From the NCBI RefSeq assembly GCF_028550395.1, contig NZ_JAQQKW010000011.1, positions 1 to 64,000 on the forward strand: a stretch of DNA of 64,000 bases. Direction: 5' to 3'. The stretch's first letter is position 1. Each line of letters opens with the position of its first letter. Origin of the DNA: Asticcacaulis currens. Lineage in GTDB: Bacteria > Pseudomonadota > Alphaproteobacteria > Caulobacterales > Caulobacteraceae. Under the pieces are notes generated by a model that worked only from the letters and a program-made list of their open reading frames with translations, ran no database searches and was not told the DNA's origin. Both the position numbers and the translations under genes were made by a program. Below, one piece after another: positions 33,185-40,916 of the stretch.

Positions 33185-36154
33185 TCAGAACTTCGCCGAG
33201 AGGCCGACGAACAACATCCGACCCAATGGATCATAGGTACTGGGGAAGGTGTTGCCGTTACCGTTTTCGACCAGCAGACCGCTCATGATGGCCGGCGGGT
33301 CTTTGTCGAACAGGTTGTTGATACCGGCGCGCAGCACCAACCCGTGCGGCAGGTCCTTGGTCACGGCAAGATCGAAATAATCATAGTTGCCGATGCGAGC
33401 ATTTATCGTCGATTTGGTGCCGGTCAGATACTGATCATTGGTATTGGTGGCGAGTTCCGTGCCACCAAAATGACGCCAGTTGAGCGAGACGCTGGTCGGT
33501 ACATAGAAGCGATCCGCCCACGGCACCGTCCAGGTGGCGCGCAGATTATGACGCCACTTCGGAGACGGCTGACCGCAGGTGCCACCGTACAGACCCTTGC
33601 AGTCATAAGACCCCAGACCCGGCAGCACCTCGGTTTCCAAGGCATTGAGCAGAGTGCCGACAAAGCCAAAGTTCACATCACCGTAGCCGGTTGCCAGACG
33701 ATAGTTGGCCGTAATGTCGATTCCCTTGGTTTCTAGATAACCAGTGTTAACATTAGTGGAAATTACATAACCGCCCTTCTTGTCGGAACCGTAAAGCGCA
33801 CCAGTGATGGGATCACGATGGATCAGGCCGCAATAGAAGGCGCTACCGGTTTCGATACATTGAGATACGGCCGTCTGAGCCGGAACCGACCCAATATAGT
33901 CCTCAATCCGGATCTTGTAATAATCGACGCTGAGCACAAGATTGGACACGAAGCGCGGTGTCAGAACGAATCCAAAGGTGGTCGTCTTGGCCCTTTCGGG
34001 GCTCAGATCGGGATTGCCGCCACCCAGTGCTGTACCCACATCGGCAGGTGTATCGGGAATAGTGCTGCGCTTGATGGGGGGCGTTGTCGTTCCATACTGC
34101 GCAGCCGTTACGCCTGTACGCTGACACTGTTCCAGACTGGCGACGCGATTGTTTTCCGAACAGGGATCAATCAGGGCCACATTGCCCACGCCCTGAGCCG
34201 CGAACAGCTCGGTAATATTGGCCGCTCGCATGGCTTGGTTATAGCTGGCGCGCAGGAGAATATCGGTCGTGGGTGCGTAACGAACCTCGAACTTGGAGGT
34301 TTCGGTCTTCTTTTCCGACCCGACGGAGGTAGAGGAGGATGTATTATAAGTCGATTTGCGGTAACCAAGAGCTAGGTTCAGCGAGTGGATCAGCGGCTTG
34401 TCCGCTACCACCGGTATATCGAATTCTGTGAACCATTCATCCACCGATACCTTGCCATCAGCATTGGTGGCGTAAGAAAGCTGAGTTTCGTCCAGCTTTA
34501 CATCAAGCGTTTCCGTGCGGTGTTCAAGACCAGCCACCACGGCCACGCCGTCATTGGCCCAAGGCGACTTGACACCATACTGGCCGAGATCGCCGCTGAC
34601 ATAAGCGTTATAGACGTCAATCGTCTGTTCGTTACGGGTAAAAGTCGGGGCATAGATAAAGGCATAGCCTTCGGATGAAGGGCCCTTGGCGCTGAACACG
34701 TCAATGGGCTTACAGTTGTTGGAACTGTCCTTACACACGACCTGTCCATTGACCAGAACCGCCTGAAGCGCCTGCGCCGCCTTATCCTGATTGATGTCGT
34801 TCTGATAGTTGAACTGACCTACGGTTATCGCGTGCATATAGTTGGCATCGTAGCGCCAGCCATCGATAATTTCGCCTTTCAGACCCGCCGTAAAGCGATA
34901 GTTGGTATGGCGCATGTCATTGCGGCGTGGCTCACCGGTGGCGGCCCGGAACGATACCCAGCTTTTTACAGTGGTGCTGCTGCCTGCTGCCGACCCACAG
35001 AGCATAGAAGCCTGCGACGTACTGAGGAACGGGTTATTACAATTGATGTCAAACGCCCGGCCCGACCAGATGGCCGACGGCGCGACCTGACTGATCGAAT
35101 GATCATCCATGAACATGAAGCTGCCATAGGCTTCAGCGTGGGGATTGAAGGTATAGTTAAGGAACCCACCGGCCTGATAGCGTTCAGAATTACGCAACGT
35201 ATAATTATCTGGGGCGTAATTATAGGCGAAGCTGGAATCGTTGGGCACCCATGTCTTCGAGCCATCCTTGGCATTGGCCCAGTTCTGGTTCTTGTTAACC
35301 CCGGCAAGATCGTCCAGAGGGCGGAACCAGCCGTAGGCATGGTTGCCCGAGCCGCCGCAAGCGAAAGATGACCCCTTGTCGTCGGCGAAGTTCAGCGCGC
35401 AGTTCGAATAGTCCCGCGCGTCCTGCCGCACAGCTTCCATCTTGCGATAGCCGAAATAACCGAGGATGTTGCCTTTGCCCTCGTTGATGCGGCCGCCAGC
35501 GGCGATATTGAAGTCGTACTTCTTGCCATCCCAGACATTTTTATCGGCCAGCTTAAAGCCTCGGGCCGCCTGAATGCCGCGCAAATAGTCGTTATCGTTT
35601 TTGTGGTTATAAATGCTGTACTGAGCATCGACGATGACGCCGTCCAGACGCTTTTTCATAATGAAGTTGACGACGCCCGACATGGCATCCGAGCCATAAA
35701 CCGATGAGGCCCCACCGGTCAGCACATCGGTGCGCTCAACCAGAACCGACGGCACAAAGTTGAGATCCACACCGAGAGATGGCAGGAAGCGCTGACCGTC
35801 GATCAGGACCAGCGCGCGGTTGCCACCGAGGCTGCGCAGGTTGACGCCCGCCGTACCGTCGGAATTGTTCGACTGGTTTTCGTTATTCCCGGCCTCGATC
35901 TGCGGCAGCTTGGCAAGATAGCTGTCCACGCCTGTTGAGCCCTGAAGCTTCACTTCGGCGGCATCGACCGTGGTGATGGGCGACGCGCTCTTGAGGTTCG
36001 GACGGCGGATGCGGGTACCGGTGACCACCACCTCCTCGACGGCCGGACTGGCACCGTCCGCCTGCGCCATGGCGGGGGCCGCCACCCAGCCGCTAAAGAT
36101 GGCGGAGGCCGCCACGCTGCTCATAATTAACGACCGCGTCGTAAGCTTTTTCAT
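33185..36154 (-). CDS. TonB-dependent receptor
   Basis: A 989-residue outer-membrane receptor without an STN domain. Signal peptide about 1-32 (ends AMAQ), TonB-box-like EEVVVTGTRI near 40, plug domain (about 55-165, with SLGGNRALVLIDGQR and DVLTGGASSVYGSDAMSGV), and a long barrel ending LFVGLSAKF. ATG 36154 has AGGGG eight bases upstream. It is divergent from a JmjC/cupin gene, a pairing common in Caulobacterales. Its DNA looks less GC-rich than its neighbours: one 60-base line I counted (34081-34140) is 58% GC against 68% for 40081-40140, a hint of foreign origin. The ligand is probably a peptide or glycan fragment. Confidence 0.92.
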   Translation of the reverse strand: MKKLTTRSLIMSSVAASAIFSGWVAAPAMAQADGASPAVEEVVVTGTRIRRPNLKSASPITTVDAAEVKLQGSTGVDSYLAKLPQIEAGNNENQSNNSDGTAGVNLRSLGGNRALVLIDGQRFLPSLGVDLNFVPSVLVERTDVLTGGASSVYGSDAMSGVVNFIMKKRLDGVIVDAQYSIYNHKNDNDYLRGIQAARGFKLADKNVWDGKKYDFNIAAGGRINEGKGNILGYFGYRKMEAVRQDARDYSNCALNFADDKGSSFACGGSGNHAYGWFRPLDDLAGVNKNQNWANAKDGSKTWVPNDSSFAYNYAPDNYTLRNSERYQAGGFLNYTFNPHAEAYGSFMFMDDHSISQVAPSAIWSGRAFDINCNNPFLSTSQASMLCGSAAGSSTTVKSWVSFRAATGEPRRNDMRHTNYRFTAGLKGEIIDGWRYDANYMHAITVGQFNYQNDINQDKAAQALQAVLVNGQVVCKDSSNNCKPIDVFSAKGPSSEGYAFIYAPTFTRNEQTIDVYNAYVSGDLGQYGVKSPWANDGVAVVAGLEHRTETLDVKLDETQLSYATNADGKVSVDEWFTEFDIPVVADKPLIHSLNLALGYRKSTYNTSSSTSVGSEKKTETSKFEVRYAPTTDILLRASYNQAMRAANITELFAAQGVGNVALIDPCSENNRVASLEQCQRTGVTAAQYGTTTPPIKRSTIPDTPADVGTALGGGNPDLSPERAKTTTFGFVLTPRFVSNLVLSVDYYKIRIEDYIGSVPAQTAVSQCIETGSAFYCGLIHRDPITGALYGSDKKGGYVISTNVNTGYLETKGIDITANYRLATGYGDVNFGFVGTLLNALETEVLPGLGSYDCKGLYGGTCGQPSPKWRHNLRATWTVPWADRFYVPTSVSLNWRHFGGTELATNTNDQYLTGTKSTINARIGNYDYFDLAVTKDLPHGLVLRAGINNLFDKDPPAIMSGLLVENGNGNTFPSTYDPLGRMLFVGLSAKF

Positions 36155-36255
36155 GCTGATCCCCTTGACTGGCCGGACAGCGCGGTTCAGCCACGCCATT
36201 CGGAAACAATTCTGACATATGCAAAGCTAAACATCGTTCTGCGAAGGCGTCAAAT

Positions 36256-36295
36256 ATATTTTATACGATTTAGTCACATAAAGTATACAATACGC
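36256..36295. promoter_or_regulatory. GTATAC-type sites in receptor/cupin divergent promoter
   Basis: TTTATACGATTTAG (36260-36273) and AAGTATACAATA (36281-36292) lie in the 193-base divergent gap. The second shares GTATACAATA with the site at 52460 and, reversed, with that at 55219. Proposed binding sites of the GntR regulator encoded at 57645. Confidence 0.5.
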
Positions 36296-36347
36296 ACGCA
36301 CAGGCTTTTTTCACTGCCCCCTTGCCTTTACGTTGCAGGAGTTCGCC

Positions 36348-37355
36348 ATGTCCCACGATGCTTCGCTTGCCCGGTATAACCGCCCGGATCGCACCGTGTT
36401 CGCGCAGCATATCCGCCCGGCGTGCAAGCCGGCGGTGCTCGAAGGCGTGGTGGCGGACTGGCCCGCCGTGCAGTTGGGCCGGACGTCGGATGAGGCGCTG
36501 GCCGACTATCTGCTAAGCCACGACAGCGGAGCCCAGGCGGGGGTCTATGTGGCACCCCCGCAGGCCAGGGGCACGTTTTTCTACGGCTTCGACACCCACG
36601 TCTCCAATTTCAGCCACGGCCCGGCGACCGTGCCGGAGGTGCTGGAACGCTTGCTGGGCGAACGCGACAAGGCCGACCCTCTGGCCATCAGCCTGCAATC
36701 GACGCCCATCGCGTCGCAGATGCCGGGCTTTGCCGCCGAGAACCGCCTTGACCTGCTGCCCGATGTCGCCCCGCGCATCTGGATCGGCAATGCAGTGGTG
36801 ACACGCACCCATTACGATCTGAACGACAATATCGCCTGCGTCGTGGCCGGGCGGCGACGCTTCAGCCTGTTCCCGCCGGAGCAACTCCCCAACCTCTATC
36901 CCGGACCCTATGAACGCACCATCGGCGGCGTGCCGGTCAGCATGGTCGATATCGACCGCCCGGACCTCAGCCGCTACCCGCGCTATGCCAAGGCGCAGGC
37001 CGTGCGTGTCGATATCGAGCTTGAGGCCGGGGACGCCCTCTATATCCCCTACGGCTGGTGGCATCAGGTGCGCTCGCTGTCGCCGTTCAACGTGCTGGTC
37101 AACTACTGGTGGGAGGCCGCACCTGTGCCTGACGCCGCGCCGTCTGAGGCCTTTTTGCACGCCCTGCTGGCCATACGCGACCTGCCTGAGCCCGAACGCA
37201 GCGTGTGGCGTAACCTGTTCGCCCACTATGTGTTCGGTGAGAATGGCGACCCGGTGGCGCACCTCACCCCGCGCGACAAAGGCCTGTACGGCCCGCTGGA
37301 TGCCCCCATGCGTCGCAGGTTGAAACGCCAGATTGTGAAAGCGCTGCAAGATTAA
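36348..37355 (+). CDS. JmjC/cupin-8 domain protein (Fe(II)/2-oxoglutarate type)
   Basis: A 335-residue cytoplasmic protein with the double-stranded beta-helix of the cupin-8/JmjC family. Putative iron ligands are His155 and Asp157 (THYDLNDN) and His239 (YGWWHQV), the usual HxD...H triad. ATG 36348 has AGGAG six bases upstream; no signal peptide. Such proteins hydroxylate amino-acid side chains or small molecules. In Caulobacter and Xanthomonas relatives they sit beside TonB receptors, as here, without a proven task. It is transcribed divergently from the receptor and may share its control sites. Confidence 0.82.
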   Translation: MSHDASLARYNRPDRTVFAQHIRPACKPAVLEGVVADWPAVQLGRTSDEALADYLLSHDSGAQAGVYVAPPQARGTFFYGFDTHVSNFSHGPATVPEVLERLLGERDKADPLAISLQSTPIASQMPGFAAENRLDLLPDVAPRIWIGNAVVTRTHYDLNDNIACVVAGRRRFSLFPPEQLPNLYPGPYERTIGGVPVSMVDIDRPDLSRYPRYAKAQAVRVDIELEAGDALYIPYGWWHQVRSLSPFNVLVNYWWEAAPVPDAAPSEAFLHALLAIRDLPEPERSVWRNLFAHYVFGENGDPVAHLTPRDKGLYGPLDAPMRRRLKRQIVKALQD

Positions 37356-37373
37356 GATGTCACCACGGATAAA

Positions 37374-38387
37374 CTAAACCGTCAGCGCCACGATATCCGC
37401 ATAGAGCTGAGCGGGGATGCTCACCCTCCCCGTGGCCGCCGTGCGCGCGCGGGCCTCGTAGCGGCGTTGCGACGGCAGGCGCGCCCCCTGCCCCACTATG
37501 GCGTCAAACAGCGCCTCGGCCCGGCCCGCATGGTGGGCGTAAGCCCCGCCCATAAAGGTCTCGGGGTCGATGGCCAGCAGCAGCTCGCCGTGATAGGGCG
37601 TCGCCCCCTGCCCCGCATCGTAGGCGTAGGATTCCAGACTGAGGAAATCCCCGATCAGCGGCCCGGCCATCAGCTCGATCATGGCCGACAGGGCCGAGCC
37701 CTTATGCCCGCCAAAGGTCAGCATGGCCCCGGACATAGCCGCTTCGGCGTCGGTCGTGGGCTGGCCGTCGCTATCGAGCGCCCAGCCTTCGGGGATAGGC
37801 TTGCCCGCCCGGCGGTGCAGTTCAATCTCACCGCGCGCCGCGGCACTGGTGGCAAAGTCAAACACAAACGGCTCACCTTCCGGACGCGGCCAGGCAAAGG
37901 CCAGCGGATTGGTGCCGAACACGCCCTTTGTGCCGCCATGCGGCGCGACCCAGGCGTGGCTGGGCGTCATGGCCAGTCCTACCAGACCTTGGGCGGCAAT
38001 GGCTTCGACCTCCGGCCACAGGGCCGAAAAGTGGTAGCAGTGCGTGATGGCCAGCGCGGCAATCCCCTGCGTGCGCGCCTTGTGCGCCAGAAGCGGCAGG
38101 CCGCGCGCCAGAGCCAGCAGCGAATAGGCTCCCTGCGCGTCCGCCCGCACCAGCCCCGGTGCCGCGTCGCTGATCAGCGGTTCGGCATTCGACACCTTGC
38201 CCGCCCGGCGCGTCGCCACGCACACCAGCAGGCGGTATAGGCCGTGCGAATGGCATTCGTCGCGCTGCCCGGCCAGAATGGTGGCGGTGATCGCCTCGGC
38301 ATGGGCTTCGGAAAAGCCGTTACCGATCAGGGTGCGCAGACTAAGCGCACGGGCGTCGTCGAGGGTCAGGCTTACGGTCTCGGTCAT
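37374..38387 (-). CDS. Ldh-family NAD(P)H-dependent oxidoreductase (possible 1-pyrroline-2-carboxylate reductase)
   Basis: A 337-residue member of the malate/L-sulfolactate dehydrogenase family (Ldh_2 fold), which also contains ureidoglycolate dehydrogenase and delta1-pyrroline/piperideine-2-carboxylate reductase. The catalytic-histidine region DECHSHGLYRLL near 50 and the cofactor region APHGGTKGVFGTNPLAFAWP near 165 are clear. ATG 38387 fits directly after the peptidase stop (gap 4 bases), so the two form an operon. Coupling with a post-proline peptidase and the hydroxyproline genes makes reduction of pyrroline-2-carboxylate to L-proline the best guess; malate or lactate dehydrogenase activity cannot be excluded. 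Confidence 0.8.
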   Translation of the reverse strand: MTETVSLTLDDARALSLRTLIGNGFSEAHAEAITATILAGQRDECHSHGLYRLLVCVATRRAGKVSNAEPLISDAAPGLVRADAQGAYSLLALARGLPLLAHKARTQGIAALAITHCYHFSALWPEVEAIAAQGLVGLAMTPSHAWVAPHGGTKGVFGTNPLAFAWPRPEGEPFVFDFATSAAARGEIELHRRAGKPIPEGWALDSDGQPTTDAEAAMSGAMLTFGGHKGSALSAMIELMAGPLIGDFLSLESYAYDAGQGATPYHGELLLAIDPETFMGGAYAHHAGRAEALFDAIVGQGARLPSQRRYEARARTAATGRVSIPAQLYADIVALTV

Positions 38388-38391
38388 CTTG

Positions 38392-40758
38392 TCACTTCGT
38401 TTTCGGCAGGGTGTCAGGGCGCGCATTCCACGCCGGAGTCGCTTCGCCTTGCAGGTGGCGGATGAAGAAGTCGTACTGACGGCGCAGGCCGTAATTGACA
38501 TCGCCCGTATTGCGCAAGGCACCGTGGCCTTCGTTCGGCGCCACGATCAGGTCGAAATCCTTGCGCGATTTGATGAGGGCATTGACCACCTGAAGCGTGG
38601 AAGCCGGATCGACATTCATGTCCAGTTCGCCGACGACCAGCAGCAGGTCGCCCTTCAGCTTATGGGCGTTTTCGACCCCCGAAGCGCGGGCATAGCTGGC
38701 ATCGACGGGCCAGCCCATCCACGCCTCATTCCAGTCGATCTTGTCCATGCGGTTATCGTAACAGCCGGCATAGGCGACCCCGGCCTTGTAGAAGTCAGGA
38801 TATTCCTCAAGGGCGCTCAGCGTGTTCTGCCCGCCCGCCGAGCCGCCATAGATGCCGACCCGGCTGATGTCGTAATAAGGGTAACGGGCGGCCACCGCCC
38901 TGTGCCAGGCGATGCGATCGGGGAAACCCGCATCCTGAAGGTTTTTCCACGCCACATCATGAAAGGCCTTGGAACGGTTCAGCGTCCCCATGCCGTCGAT
39001 CTGCACCACAATGAAGCCCATATTGGCCAGAGACTGCATGCCGATCACCTTGTCGCCGCTGGAGTGCGGGCCGAAGGGCCAGAAGGTCTTGGGCACAAAG
39101 GACGAATGCGGCCCCGCATAGATGTTTTCAATGACCGGGTATTTTGTGTTCGGATCGAAATTGGTCGGGCGCACGATGACGCCCCAGATATCGGTTTTGC
39201 CGTCACGACCTTTCGCCGTAAACACCTCCGGCGGTTTGAAGCCCGCCGCCGTCAGGCGCGAAATATCGCCATTTTCGACCGTGGTGACAAGGCTGCGGTC
39301 CGCCACCCGGCGCAGCTCCATCACATTGGGCAGGTCCACCCGCGAATAGGTGTCGGTATAGTACTGCATGTCCGACGAGACGCTGACATCGTGATAAGCC
39401 GGGGCCGTGGTCAGCGGTGTCAGATTTCTGCCGTCGAAATCCACGCGGTAATAGTGCTGGAAGTACGGGTCTTCGCCCTTACGCCTGCCGTTGGCGGCGA
39501 AATAGATCTGGCGCGCCTTGTCATCGACCTTCAGCACCTGACGCACCACATATTCACCCTTCGTGATCTGCGTCTTCACCTGGCCGGTCATGGCGTCGTA
39601 CAGATAGAGGTGGTTCCAGCCGTCGCGCTCCGACATCCAGATCAGCTCGCGCCCCTCACCCCCCACATCGTAGCTGAAGCGTCGGCTGTAGCTGTTGATG
39701 AAGGTGTCCGAGCGGTCCTCGGCCACGACGCGCGTCCGGCCCGTCGCCGCATCGGCCTCGATCAAGCGATAGATCTGATGGCCGCGCTGATCATACTCAA
39801 AGCGCAGGCCGCGACTGTCCTTGCGCCAGCTCAGATGGCTCAGCGACAGGGGATTGGGGAAGAGATCGGTGGCAATCTCGATCTGACGGCGCGTCCTGAC
39901 CTCGAACAGCACGGGCCGGTCGATGTCGATAGGGTCGCCGGGTTTCACATAGAGCTGGGTATCGACCTTGGGCTGCACCTGATCGGGGGGCGAGGAGATG
40001 ACCCGCACCACTTCGCGGCGAAAGCCCGGCTGGACGCGATAGGCGATGATCTTTTGCGAATCCGGCGACCACTGGATCGATTCCGGATCGTAGAACTGCC
40101 CCTGCGACCCGTCGGTGGACAGGCGGATCGTCTCGCCCCCGGCGCCGGGACGGATGACGAGGTTGAAGCCTTCGACAAAGGCCAGCCACTGACCGTCCGG
40201 TGAGGGTTTGGGCGTATTGTCAGCCGGTGATCTGAGGTCGCGCACCACGCCGGAAAAGCCGCGATCCTGCCGCCGGTCCACGGTCTTTTCACATAGATAG
40301 GCCACGAGATCGCAAGACCACATCGCCTCATCCCAGCGGATAGCGACCTTTTGGCCGCCATCGCTGAACTGCGTCATCGAAAAGGGCGGCGTGAACGGCA
40401 GGGTCAGGCCGCTGAACGCCGTGCCCGCCGCCGCATTGAAGGCCGCGGCCAGCCGGTCGTGGTCGAAGGCCACCTGCTTCTGCCCCGTCGCCGCGTCCAT
40501 ACGGATGAACTGAAACCCGCCTGCGACCGTCTTGCGGTAGATGAAGGTCTGCGTGCCATCCAGCCATTGCGCCGGTTCGGCTATATCGCGCGTCAGACCG
40601 GACCACGCTTCGCGCAGGCCGATGGCTTTTTCGTAGGCGGTCACGCTGGGGGCAGCCTTGGCGGCCAGTGTCTGCGCCACCGCCCCGGTGGGCATCAGGG
40701 CCGTGCTGTTCAGAAGGCTCAGGGCCACAAGGGCCGAAATCCGGACGCAACGCTTCAT
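38392..40758 (-). CDS. S9 family peptidase, dipeptidyl-peptidase IV type
   Basis: A 788-residue exported serine peptidase that should remove N-terminal dipeptides ending in proline (or hydroxyproline/alanine). Signal peptide about 1-32 (ends AVAQ) from ATG 40758; the frame upstream is not credible. DPP4-type beta-propeller about 80-540, then the alpha/beta-hydrolase domain with nucleophile Ser640 in GGSAGG, acid Asp in VGELDMNVDP and His in NEGHGA near the C-terminus. The gene is the first of a two-gene unit with the Ldh-family reductase. A GTATAC-type palindrome lies 37 bases before the start. Confidence 0.9.
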   Translation of the reverse strand: MKRCVRISALVALSLLNSTALMPTGAVAQTLAAKAAPSVTAYEKAIGLREAWSGLTRDIAEPAQWLDGTQTFIYRKTVAGGFQFIRMDAATGQKQVAFDHDRLAAAFNAAAGTAFSGLTLPFTPPFSMTQFSDGGQKVAIRWDEAMWSCDLVAYLCEKTVDRRQDRGFSGVVRDLRSPADNTPKPSPDGQWLAFVEGFNLVIRPGAGGETIRLSTDGSQGQFYDPESIQWSPDSQKIIAYRVQPGFRREVVRVISSPPDQVQPKVDTQLYVKPGDPIDIDRPVLFEVRTRRQIEIATDLFPNPLSLSHLSWRKDSRGLRFEYDQRGHQIYRLIEADAATGRTRVVAEDRSDTFINSYSRRFSYDVGGEGRELIWMSERDGWNHLYLYDAMTGQVKTQITKGEYVVRQVLKVDDKARQIYFAANGRRKGEDPYFQHYYRVDFDGRNLTPLTTAPAYHDVSVSSDMQYYTDTYSRVDLPNVMELRRVADRSLVTTVENGDISRLTAAGFKPPEVFTAKGRDGKTDIWGVIVRPTNFDPNTKYPVIENIYAGPHSSFVPKTFWPFGPHSSGDKVIGMQSLANMGFIVVQIDGMGTLNRSKAFHDVAWKNLQDAGFPDRIAWHRAVAARYPYYDISRVGIYGGSAGGQNTLSALEEYPDFYKAGVAYAGCYDNRMDKIDWNEAWMGWPVDASYARASGVENAHKLKGDLLLVVGELDMNVDPASTLQVVNALIKSRKDFDLIVAPNEGHGALRNTGDVNYGLRRQYDFFIRHLQGEATPAWNARPDTLPKTK

Positions 40759-40794
40759 GACCCTCTGCCCCTTCGCATCACCACAAAAGGGCAT

Positions 40795-40813
40795 TTTGTA
40801 TATTATATACAAA
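40795..40813. promoter_or_regulatory. Operator-like palindrome upstream of DPP4 gene
   Basis: TTTGTATAT-T-ATATACAAA, a perfect dyad with 9-base arms and one central base, lies 37 bases before the peptidase start, where a repressor would block a promoter. It resembles the ATTGTATAC sites at 52452 and 55219. Confidence 0.6.
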
Positions 40814-40916
40814 TAAGTCAACCTATCGTGTGGCCCCGGCGTTTTGCCGGAAGCCACCATAAGAAAAGCCGGTCCGGGGGGAGCCGGACCGGCGCAGGCG
40901 CGTCGCCAGGAAACCA

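Noticed and set aside
38197-40203. 668-codon open frame on the plus strand
   Set aside because: Antisense to the DPP4-like peptidase with its intact catalytic triad.
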